From assembly GCA_018806915.1 (NCBI GenBank), contig JAGKQI010000081.1:186001-250000 (forward strand): 64,000 nt of DNA, written 5' to 3'. The position numbers and the translations under genes are program-made. Positions within the stretch are counted from its first letter, which is position 1; each line of letters starts with the position of its first letter. The notes below the pieces were generated by a model. It searched no databases and was not told the DNA's origin. It saw only the letters and a list, made by a program, of their open reading frames with translations. Origin of the DNA: Phytophthora colocasiae. Lineage: Eukaryota; Oomycota; Peronosporomycetes; Peronosporales; Peronosporaceae. Of the stretch, positions 23,116 through 32,203 are shown in pieces.

Positions 23116-23286
23116 CGGTCTCCGTTTGGCCGTAGGGCCTCTAGGAGCTTCAAAAACGAAAAATACTTGTTTTCGTGTCGCCATTTTGTGGATTGACTGA
23201 AGACTTTTAAAAAGGTTTTAACTGACTATTCATAACACGTATATTTTATTATCCAATGATGTTCCCTGATGTCGATCCAGGGAGGC

Positions 23287-23565
23287 TGTTGAGGTTAGGG
23301 CTCGTTCACAGGGACCACCTCTACACCGTGTCTTCTATAAACTAATAACGAAGAGACACGGTATTTTTGACTCTAATAAATAATGTACTAAAATGTCTGT
23401 GACATCAGTACGATGAATGGTAGCGGCAATTCTAGACTACGTTTCTGAATGCCGCATACTATTTTCTAGTAAGTAGCTATCTACTTTCTTAAACATTAAT
23501 CTTACTTCTTCTTTTTCTCTCTTCTACCCTACTTCCTTCAAGCTGCGCCCAAGTTCCCCGCAACA
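23287..23565 (+). repeat. Copia 3' LTR
   Basis: 279 bp identical by eye to the 5' LTR. It is preceded by a purine-rich stretch (AGGGAGGC, 23279-23286) that can serve as the polypurine tract and is followed by target duplication GTCAT. Confidence 0.95.
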
Positions 23566-23570
23566 GTCAT

Positions 23571-25445
23571 AAAAGCCGTCTTCATCTTGTCCCGCAATGC
23601 CATCAAAATTTGCCAGTAATCAGCCTTCAAGTCGAGTGTAGAAAACAACAGTGCGCCGCCCAAAGCTTCCAGGGTTTCATCAATACGTGGCAAGGGGTAG
23701 ACATCTTTTCGTGTGATCTTGTTCAACGCTCGATAATCTACGCAAAACCTGACTTCTCCATCCTTCTTACGCACTAAGACGACTGGAAACCCCCACGCTC
23801 CGTTGCCTTCTTCAATAACACCCGCCGCCAACATCTTTTTCACATTTTCTTCGATGATCGCGTCATCTGCTTGGGCTTGGCGTCTTCTTTTCATCATTAT
23901 TGGTGCTGCATCTCCGGTATCAATGTGGTGTTCTACTGGGAGTGCAGTCGCTGGTGGACAATCACCCTTCGTTTTCATCAAATTCCGGTACGTCCTCAGC
24001 AACTTCAGTATCCGCTCACGACTTTCCTCATCTTCAACGCCGATCGTCACTTCATTTTCGTTTTCCAGTGGTTCTTGGCTGCTAATCATGCCCAACCAGT
24101 TCTTCACTCAGTCACGCACAAGCCTCTCCAGCACTTCCATATCGCTGTCAAACGGAATCCAGACTCCCAGCACTTTCTTCGTTCTTTGACTGCAACTTCG
24201 TTCGTCTGGGAGCCGAATTTATCATTGATACTATCGCTTTACCGTTCTGCACTATAGTCACTGTAGACACCAACATCACCGCACCAGCACATCTCGTCGG
24301 TACATACATCCCAATCTCACCGTCAGGAGGAGCTACTGATACCTCCACCCCGGCGTTACAGCTCGTCCCGTCAGCTGCGTTCGTCCCGTCATTCGGACGG
24401 CTGCCACTTTGGCACTCACCCCGTCGTCGGACATTTCATCAGTTTGAAATGCACAATGACCCGTCGTTCTTTCAATTTGTACGTCAACTCGTTGCGTTCA
24501 AAGTCGAGCTTGGCACCGTGCTTTCTCATAAAATCGACGCCCAACATGAAATCGTCATTGCAGCTTTCACCAATGCACGCATCAGCGTAAATGGTCTCTC
24601 CGAATACCGTCCTGAATTGAAATCTCTATACTCCAACAACATCGAGTACAAAACCACCAATTCCTTCGACGTAATCCACTGGTGCTTCAATATCAAGTTG
24701 GTCACCGTGTTTCATCCATCCAGTGCCTGCTATTGTGAAACGTGCACAGCTATCCAGCTTGGGATCTTTCCACGTTCGATTCCCCGCATTTTCGCTGTCG
24801 GCAGTCCATCGGCTGAGTTCACAACTTCTTCATCGTCATCAATCGTCGTAGATACCGAGGTACGTTCCCAGTTGCTTCACTAACTTCACAGGGACGGGAT
24901 TCTCACGCTCCGCTTGTTTCGTCGTCGGTGGTGTCTCTCTCCGGAGCTTCCGTCGGTCTGCCAAATTCTCCAGAGCTACATCAGCCTGCTTCCGACGTTC
25001 TGGCAATACCCGTTCGCGTTTCACGTCTTGGCTGTATTTCACGACCGGTTGTTCATCGAGTTTCTCTTTTCGACGCTGTCGAGCCAATCGTCGCGCTGTT
25101 CGTCGCCGCAGTTTCCGTTCAGCCGTCACCCGACGTCGTTTGGCTGCTCGTTCATCGCCGTCCAGTTCAGAGGTGGTCGCGCCTTCTCCAGTTTCAGCGA
25201 CTTCGTCATTGCATTTCGCTCGCCGTCATCGCACGACCGTCCGCCTACTTCAGTTTCAAACGCTTCGTGTTCCGCTGGTGGTTCCACGCTGACGTTCGCG
25301 CCTTCTCCACGCTTGACTCCTCATCCCGCATCAATCGAGTTCCCATTCGAAGTATTCTTTGCTCGTAGTACGTCACTGCTGGTCACATTCGTCGTTGTTT
25401 CAGTGTTCATTCGCCTGGTCGTGGTGTCATCGTTCGCGTCGATAC
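23571..25445 (-). pseudogene. Inverted pol segment: linker, protease, RT N-part of old gypsy
   Basis: Reading down the minus strand from 25445: basic linker (MTAERKLRRRTARRLARQRR, about 25060-25129), a decayed protease region (24400-24830), then a good RT start: VEHHIDTGDAAPIMMKRRRQ, GVIEEGNGAWGFPVVLVRKK, VRFCVDYRALNKITRKDVYP and LFSTLDLKADYWQI. It ends at the copia insertion and joins the segment 15086-16499. Several frames are broken between 24107 and 24840. Confidence 0.82.
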
Positions 25446-25489
25446 TCACCACTTTTTAACGTTCTCGCGTTGACCCCGGGCGAATTGAT

Positions 25490-25865
25490 GATGGAGCTGA
25501 AACAGTGCTGACTGGAACAGGACCGATACGAGGACCGGCGACGTGTCCGACGTTGTCACAAATGAGGTTGCAAGGTCAACGTTGGAATGAACATGAACGT
25601 GCGCGAGCTGAACGGAGACGAATCCGTGAAAAGGGCGATAGTCTCCAGTTGACCGACGAAGAGATCTGCGAAGCACAAATGGAGAGCAAGTCAGTGCAAC
25701 GATTGATCAAAGACGGAGAGTACCGAGGCATGCATGTGACGACGAATTATGGCTTAGCGGTGATTGAGACGACGGACGGCATCAAAGCGATATTACCTGC
25801 AGTGTTGAGACCTGACTTGATGCTATTTCCGATTATCGAGCGTCAGGTGGATATTACGTTACGAT
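25490..25865 (+). pseudogene. Integrase N-part of old gypsy
   Basis: Plus-strand piece with ERRRIREKGDSLQLTDEEIC, corresponding to the region just before the integrase zinc domain in the young gypsy (LTDEEIIEEQNKSRMVQKML). It continues as MHVTTNYGLAVIETTDGIKA and then loses similarity before the HHCC domain, where other DNA intervenes. Confidence 0.75.
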
Positions 25866-27586
25866 GTGATTGGTTATACTATGGGTTATAAGCGAAAGGG
25901 ACTTTGGGACGCGGCCGCACCCGTGCGACACCTGTGGAAGATTGTGGATAAACCTTCGCCTGACTGTAAAGGGGCCCAACGGACCAGAAGTGTACTTCAG
26001 AGTGTGCACAACCCTGAAGGTCAAATACACTCTGTCTGGTCACCGAACTTTCCCCGACGATGAGTGCCTAATTGCTGGCGGAAAGTCTCTCAGAAGAACT
26101 TATCTCTGAGAGACCTCATCCCGTTACCGTCCGGCGCGACGATGGATGGTTCAAGGATTCACAATATTTACCCGCAGAGACCAAGTATCGCGCGCCGGAC
26201 GCCGCGCACCCGCGCAACCCTCAAGATCTTCATGTACGTTGTAGCATTGGTGCTCCGTACTCTGGTTTCTTACTCAAAACTCTGGTATCTCTAACTCTGA
26301 ATGACCAAACCTCTGAAAACCAAGTGACTTCAGACTCTGAAAACCAGGATACCAGACTCTGAAATCAACGAAGATCCAAGACCATACTGAAACCAAGTGA
26401 ACCCAAGTTCAAGTCACGCATTCAAGTGATTACTGACCTGCACATCCCCCCGTAATGACGTCTCTACCTATCGAGATCTGCTGCACTGACTGCATACTGA
26501 GACCAAGTCACGGATACCAGATGTATACAAAGACCAAGAGTACCTGAGATACGGAGACTGACTGCATCAAGGACGCCCCCAAGATCTCCCCAACGGCTGC
26601 ACGTTGTCTTCCCTTATCTCTATACTCCATCAACACCCCCATTTCAGCTGGAGTGACCAAAGACGACAAGAAGGAGAGAGTTACCAGAGAGATATGATAG
26701 TTATGAGAAAGATAAACGATAAACAGAGTTCAATTTGCCGTGTAACCCAGAAGTCGATGTATTTCTGTCTGCATGGCCACGCCAAGGTAGTTGACGTGTG
26801 ATCTCCACCAAATTCAATCCCCTTAGGTGGAGATCAGGTAACGTAGAGACCTGAAAGGACCCGTCTATTCCATATCCTAGTTGGGTCGTTTGTTTTGTCT
26901 CTAGCGGTAGCCCATTTCATATTGCTCGTTTGGACAGGCTCTGGAAACTAGACAGTCGTTTTCAGAGTGCAAGGTAGACTGTTGTATAAAGCCGATTGTA
27001 TTGGTTTATATTTTCCCTCTATATTAGAGGGTAGTGCGCGAACGTAAAGGGATACCAGCAGACCAGGTGTCTGGTAACAAGTCCCTAGTTGACCTGGAGT
27101 GTTAGCCCACCGTATAAGGGCCCAGAAAGAATAAGAATATATTTGTATATTCCTGATTGGTTGTATATCTCTGAACGTCAAGTGTCTCGGTTCTGGATTT
27201 GTGATATTCAGACACCGATATCAGACTTTTCTCTGGTGATTTGTCCCCCTTCGACTATCGACTTTCTGGAAAACACTTTGGTTTCCAGAGATTCCGACTC
27301 CCGATCGCTCCTGGAAGGATCTTCTGAATTCCGACACCAGACTCCAAGGGAACCCCAATCTCTGATCGCACCACATTCTCAGACTCCGGTGAGGGTCATA
27401 TTTCCGAAGACAACGAACCCACGAGAATAACGCAAGGTACCACACGCCAACCTACGTTGTACGACTCTGAAAACCACTTTTCAGAAGAAGTATAACCCGG
27501 GTTCACTATACGCCCCCTGCTCCGCGACCAAAGTTTCACCGAATTCGCGACAGATCGATTGCGTTTAAGGGTGCCACGACTCGATA
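25866..27586. mobile_element. Mutator-related insertion in integrase, unresolved ends
   Basis: This stretch interrupts the gypsy integrase. Its middle (26134-27095) is an inverted copy of 30494-31385, which adjoins Mutator-like transposase. It carries the coding fragment RDDGWFKDSQYLPAETKYRA (26138-26197) and then long non-coding DNA. I cannot see clean terminal repeats. A diverged GGTGG..TTACG..ACGATG motif occurs at both edges and may be the duplicated host site. Boundaries are approximate. Confidence 0.45.
26134..27095 (+). repeat. Dispersed inverted repeat, left copy
   Basis: About 960 bp matching the reverse complement of 30494-31385, with diverged patches (for example 26710-26790). Landmarks: GATGGATGGTTCAAGGATTC, CCCCGTAATGACGTCTC, GATAAACGATAAACAGAG, GGTGGAGATCAGGTAACG and AAGTCCCTAGTTGACCT. 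Confidence 0.8.
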
Positions 27587-28990
27587 TGGGTGGGACATTT
27601 ACGGACGATGCACACTCAAGCACGAGTAACTCAGTATACAGGTGGCCGAACCTAGCAAAGGACGTGAGACAATGGGTACGCGGTTGTCAAGAATGCGACA
27701 GTCGAAAAGTTAAACCGAAAGAAGTTGTGCCACCGTTGAGAAGCATAAGTGGTGGAGATGTTGGAGATCGCTGGGCGTTAGATGTTGCCGGCCCCCTACC
27801 TATTGGAGAGCATGAACAACGGTATGTGATTGCATCACTGGAGTATGTGACGAGGTATGCTGTTGCGACGTCGGTGGAAAGCCATGAAGCAAGCGAAATT
27901 GCGAACTTCCTGATGAAGGAGATTTTGTGAATTGTTGACGGACGGTGCTCCGAAACTGACGGGCAAAGTAGTTGAGGAACTGGTGAATTTCTTACATGAT
28001 CAACAGACCAACCCAGTGCCGTACCGCCCACAAATGATCGGGCTTGTAGAAAGATTTCACAGGACTTGGAACGTATATGAGTGACGAACGACAGTGTGAC
28101 TGGGATAACTGGGTGAATTTTCCTGTCTACTCGTACAACTCAGGAAAGCATTCGACGGTACCGAATGTACTGAAGATGGGACGGAAGTTGCGAACGCTAA
28201 ATGAACTACTACGAAGAACACACATGTCGGAAGCTGGTGAGTTGCCCGATTACCAGCAGAATTTATTAAAGACGTTGGAATTGAGTCACAAATGCGCTGA
28301 AGAAGCACGAAGACAAGTACAGGATCGACAAGCCAAGTATTATAACCGGAAGACGAGGAAGCAGAGTGAATTCGGACCAGGAGACAAGGTATGGGTATTT
28401 CGACCTCAAAGAGGCCCTAAAGCATCTAAATTTGTCCACTCTTGGATTGGACCTGCCAGAGTGATCGAGACGGGTGGTTATGACAACTTTCTCCCAAGAC
28501 GCGAAGATTTGGATGGAGGTGGAGAGCTGTTGATAGATCATGTGTCATTTTTGGTGAAGTAGCATCATCCTGGACAGTTGTTGCAGCAGATTGGCCACGA
28601 CACTATCGAAGATCTGACGCATGAAGGAACGCTGGAGTCAGAAGCGAGTACAATGACGATCGGAGAAGCTCGGAAATCAACGACGGCTGACGTTAATACA
28701 ATCACGGCTGGACGACTACTGAAGCGAACGAGAGAAACGGCTCAAAGTACGAACGAGGAGGCTAAACAACGTGGAATGCTCGTGGAGTTACGAAGAAGAT
28801 GAAGACGGAATTCTGCTGGACAATACGTTCTCGAAGTTGAATTGCGACCATTGCGGACGAACGACGAACAGCAGAGTACGAGGCGATCACGACGGAATGA
28901 TAGGGCGTTCTGGGTTTCGATGCGAGACTACGAACAGTTCTTTCAGGTCGCCAGAGTCATTGAATATTCTGGGGAAGAAGAAGATGTGTA
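27587..28990 (+). pseudogene. Integrase core and pol C-terminus of old gypsy
   Basis: Resumes with a degraded HHCC region and CQECDSRKVKPKEVVPPLRS, catalytic GDVGDRWALDVAGPLP (D), a frame change near 27930, LTDGAPKLTGKVVEELV (D), PYRPQMIGLVERFHRTW (E), then SEFGPGDKVWVFRPQRGPKA and the C-terminal FVHSWIGPARVIETGGYDNF. Pol ends in a further degraded stretch with LVELRRR and SAGQYVLE. The three catalytic acids are still recognisable, but stops and shifts break the gene. Confidence 0.85.
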
Positions 28991-29597
28991 ACAGGATGAA
29001 GCTACATGTTGTAGAAGAGACGGCAGTTAATGGCGTATGGCTGGACGGGGATTACAGGATTGCTCGACGGACGCCTCATGTTGAAGATACTGATGGTGAG
29101 CGACGATCGACGGCTGGTGCTATGATGGAGCAACGGTTGTGGTTCATCAGCGACGAATGTGATTGGTGAACGCTCGTTAAAACGCTGGAGGGCGTCGAAA
29201 ATCTTGGGTGGCGACGGCTACGGTAAAGTAGATCGCATTCACCGGAGTGAAGCCAAGGAACTAATGGACGGAGGGGCGATGAAGGCAAGCGCTGTGAAGC
29301 AGCTCACTCTGCAAATTGCAACGACGGTGATGAACGACTTAGCAAGTAGCAACGGAAGGACGAAGTGAACGAGTTGAACGAACGAACGGACGAAGTTGAA
29401 CGTAAGAGCGAGAGCTCTAGTGTATTGAATATAAATAGTAACGAAGTTCCGGCGCAGGTGAACTGAGCCCGTACGGTGTTGGAGTGTTTGAGTTAAGCGA
29501 AGAAGCCTTAGATAAAGAAGAACCCGGTGAGACAGTGCAGCAAAGTATTGTCAGCTATACGTCCCGCTAGCGAACAGGCGTATTGGTTTCATCACCG
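28991..29597 (+). repeat. Decayed 3' LTR of old gypsy
   Basis: Has landmarks of the young gypsy LTR in the same order relative to pol: an (AACGAACGGACGAAG)-type run near 29375-29395, a TATA-like GAATATAAATAG at 29427-29438, and an end near TAGCGAACAGGCGTATTGG that resembles the 5' remnant TAGCGGCGAGGTGTATTG (12637-12654). Limits are approximate. Confidence 0.5.
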
Positions 29598-29601
29598 ACA
29601 T

Positions 29602-29625
29602 AATGTCCTACAAGTATAGGACATT
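29602..29625. repeat. 9-bp stem hairpin
   Basis: AATGTCCTA (29602-29610) and TAGGACATT (29617-29625) with a 6-base loop, just after the decayed gypsy LTR. It could mark an element end; function unknown. Confidence 0.5.
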
Positions 29626-29821
29626 GTTCAGGACATCATCCTCCGAATAAGGATCTGGTGCAGGGTATATTCAACCCAAAAACCTGCACGGAAATGCAGG
29701 TCATTACGCAGGATAAATTAACATATTGCCAGGACAGATTAAAGTGCAGGCCACACTCAACTATACAGAAATTACTAGTGAATCATGTGCAACGCGTACA
29801 TGTATTCAATCAGCTTCTTAC

Positions 29822-30440
29822 CTACTGTTTATCTTTGTGGCGCTTCGGGGTACGGAATGCAATATACGCTGTCGGGATCGACAAAGTCACAGGGTCCGCA
29901 TGGTGAGGTGCACGGCGGTGATTCATCGCGTTGTCATTTTTCTTCTGGACGAAACGATTCGCTTCATCCTTGGCCTTCTCGATGAAGGCAGGTAGCGCGG
30001 GGTGTAGCCCAAAAGATCTCTTTGCTCTGCGGTTGTATCTTTCCAAGGGGTTCTATTCTGCATGGCTTCATCCTTTGTGATGTATGCGTGGGTGTTCCAA
30101 AGCTCTGGTGGGTACACTTTCATCCACGTACGAGTGAAATAGACCCATCCTGCGTCCACAAGGTGATGGTGCCCTTTTGGGCCACTATCGACATCACGTA
30201 CGGGATTCCCTTGGTTGTAATCTCCTCTATCGGGATGACAGTCAAAATATAGATCACCCCGGGGGCCATAGCTTCTGCAATCTGATTGGCTGCATATCGA
30301 AGGTCGACTAGTTTTTGGCGAATGGCTTGTTTCCAATGAACAAGCATCCAGTCACCGAGGACGAAGGAAATTGATCGCGTATACCCTTAATTAGGGCTGC
30401 TTCAAAGTCAGACGTCACACTGCTGGGCGTCATCTGCATT
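29822..30440 (-). pseudogene. MULE transposase core remnant
   Basis: Reading from 30420 down: VTSDFEAALIKGIRDQFP (a MULE catalytic-Asp block), then GCLF|HWKQAIRQKL with a one-base break, IAEAMAPGVIYILTVIPIEE, WVYFTRTWMKVYPPELWNTH, and near the end ERYNRRAKRSFGLHPALPAF with FIEKAKDEANRFVQKK. The DFExAL, CxFHxxQA and NxxERYNR..HP..FI blocks together are characteristic of MULE transposases. At least three frames are needed to read it. Confidence 0.72.
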
Positions 30441-30493
30441 TTACCAAGTACATTTAGTCAGTGCAACACATGCCAATACGTCCACTTGTCCTT

Positions 30494-31385
30494 AGGTCAA
30501 CTAGGGACTTACTACCAGACACCTGGTCTGTCTGGTATCCCTTTACGTTCGCGCACCACCCTCTAATATAGAGGGAAAGTATAAACCAATACAATCGGCT
30601 ATATATAACAGTCAACCTTGCACTCTGAAAACGACTGTCTAGTTTCCAGAGCCTGTCCAAACGATCAATATGAAATGGGCTACCGCTAGAGACAAAACAA
30701 ACGACCCAACTAGGATATGGAATAGGCGGGTCCTTTCAGGTCTCTACGTTACCTGATCTCCACCTAAGGGGATTGAATTTGGTGGAGATCACACGACGTA
30801 CGTGATGACGTAGTGGCTTGAATACCTCTCAAGCGGACTTGTGCAGTAGCAAGCAAATTGAACTCTGTTTATCGTTTATCTTCCTCATAACTATCATATA
30901 TCTCTGGTAACTCTCTTCTTCTTGTCGTCTTTTGCGTCCTTTATGCAGTCAGTCGTCATATCTCAGGTACTCTTGGTCTTTGTATACATCTGGTATCCGT
31001 GACTTGGTCTCAGTATGCAGTCAGTGCAGCAGATCTCGATGGGTTGACAGGTAGAGACGTCATTACGGGGGGATGTGCAGGTCAGTAATCACTTGAATGC
31101 GTGACTTGAACTTGGGTTCACTTGGTTTCAGTATGGTCTTGGATCTTCGTTGATTTCAGAGTCTGGTATCCTGGTTTTCAGAGTCTGAAGTCACTTGGTT
31201 TTCAGAGGTTTGGTCATTCAGGGCTGGAGATACCAGAGTCTTGAGTAGAATATCAGAGTACGGAGCACCAATGCTACAACGTACATGAAGATCTTGAAAG
31301 GTGCGCGGGTGCGCGGCGTCTGCCGCGCGATACTTGGTCTCGGCGGGTAAATATTGTGAATCCTTGAACCATCCATCGTCGCGCT
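30494..31385 (-). repeat. Dispersed inverted repeat, right copy
   Basis: Reverse-complement partner of 26134-27095. It sits between N-terminal-like and core MULE coding remnants, so the shared DNA may be an insertion in, or an intron-like part of, the MULE. Confidence 0.8.
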
Positions 31386-31680
31386 GGACGACACATCCCT
31401 GTGGGAGCGATGAATAACGGCGCGCGGCTCACACTTGGACCACCACTTGTCGTAGGCTGGGAATTACCGAAATTAGCGTCCGTAGGCCTCTTCCCAGCAA
31501 GGAATTCTGCGTGCTCCTCCTGCAGTCGTGCACGATCCTGCGGATCCCGGAACCGCGCGTGTTCGCTGCGCTTTTCCCGGAAGGAGGCGTTGGCCATCTC
31601 GGTTTTTCTGGAGTTCTTTTTGAAATGAGTCTCACAGCCACTGGGAGTGGTCCACACAACTGAAACATTTTATGTCAGCA

Positions 31681-32203
31681 TTGAAGCTGATCATTGACAC
31701 CTACCCCTGTGCATTTTCCCGCACTACCCCAACTATGTTGCAAAATGTCCTCGTTTTAACATGTTGTACGTACAACATGATTTATGCTGTACGTACAACG
31801 TATGGGCGTTGGGGGGGTTAACGTTTGAGGAGAGTACCGTTCGGTGACAGTGTGTTAATTCATTTGCGATAATAAAAAAAAAACACACAAATGATTTTTT
31901 GTAACCTCGAGCTCCATAGATTTTCCCCTCCTCACCAGACTTCCCGTAGGAGAACTTTCGCCTCCACTACGGTTGAGTGACAGGAAGGCCAGTGACCATC
32001 TTGATCGATGGGTCCTGCCTAAAAGAGGTTTTGTGCCCGAGGCTTTCCTCCTAAATAACAATCAATATTACTTTACCTTCTACATAACCAGTCTCTTCCT
32101 TTCCTACCTCTTGCTGGAGACCAAGAACACCCAAGGAAACGCTGGAGTACCTGCATACCAACAAGTAGCAGAAAGACAAGCCCAAGGACACACGAAAGTT
32201 GCA
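31681..32203. other. Upstream region of ankyrin gene
   Basis: No supported gene. Contains the 18-bp perfect palindrome ATGTTGTACGTACAACAT (31761-31778), a second half-copy (CTGTACGTACAACG, 31787-31800), a G7 run near 31810 and an A-rich run near 31873-31884. The reading frame of the ankyrin gene stays open upstream to about 31973 but has no ATG there. Confidence 0.45.

Larger units (their letters stand above)
21543..23286. other. Long 3' internal region of copia, non-pol
   Basis: 1.74 kb between the RNase H stop and the 3' LTR, unusually long for copia. It holds an (ATTTAC)n run at 21718-21742, a minus-strand coding remnant (21788-22072), a 51-bp tandem repeat (22599-22770), and a strong hairpin (23064-23115). 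It is probably captured foreign sequence. No intact plus-strand gene is seen. Confidence 0.6.
16505..23565 (+). mobile_element. Young Ty1/copia LTR retrotransposon nested in gypsy RT
   Basis: A 7.06-kb element with two 279-bp LTRs that I read as identical, flanked by the 5-bp duplication GTCAT (16500-16504 and 23566-23570). Deleting it restores a continuous gypsy RT (…KTAF|TKQGLYQF…) on the opposite strand. Domain order gag, protease, integrase, RT, RNase H defines copia. Identical LTRs indicate very recent insertion, although its coding region has two frameshifts. A 1.74-kb non-pol region precedes the 3' LTR. Confidence 0.95.
12605..29597 (+). mobile_element. Degenerate Ty3/gypsy retrotransposon, rearranged and hit by other elements
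   Basis: An old gypsy element related to the young one at 54655-64000. Order along the plus strand: LTR remnant (to 12662), gag N-part (+), a gag middle piece (-), gag C-part with zinc knuckles and start of pol (+), then tether/RNase H/RT/protease (-), then integrase and pol C-terminus (+), then a decayed 3' LTR to about 29597. The minus-strand pieces are just the parts missing from the plus-strand pieces, which argues for inversion of an internal block rather than two head-to-head elements. The copia at 16505-23565 and Mutator-like DNA at about 25866-27586 are later insertions. Outer limits are approximate. Confidence 0.75.
29598..31680 (-). mobile_element. Decayed Mutator-like (MULE) element
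   Basis: The minus strand carries an N-terminal coding remnant (31274-31657, with RRDDGWFKDSQYLP continued across frames), about 900 bp of repeat shared with 26134-27095, then MULE transposase core remnants (29822-30440). The transposase frame is broken several times. Terminal inverted repeats were not resolved; limits are set by neighbouring recognisable sequence. Confidence 0.55.

Noticed and set aside
23045..23120. Functional tRNA gene
   Set aside because: No acceptor stem, anticodon arm or proper T-loop can be formed; only box-like similarities exist.
26134..31385. Inverted 0.9-kb copies read as LTRs or as the two ends of a single MULE
   Set aside because: They are inverted, not direct, and gypsy integrase and LTR sequence lies between them. 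They also include a coding fragment. I keep them as dispersed repeats.
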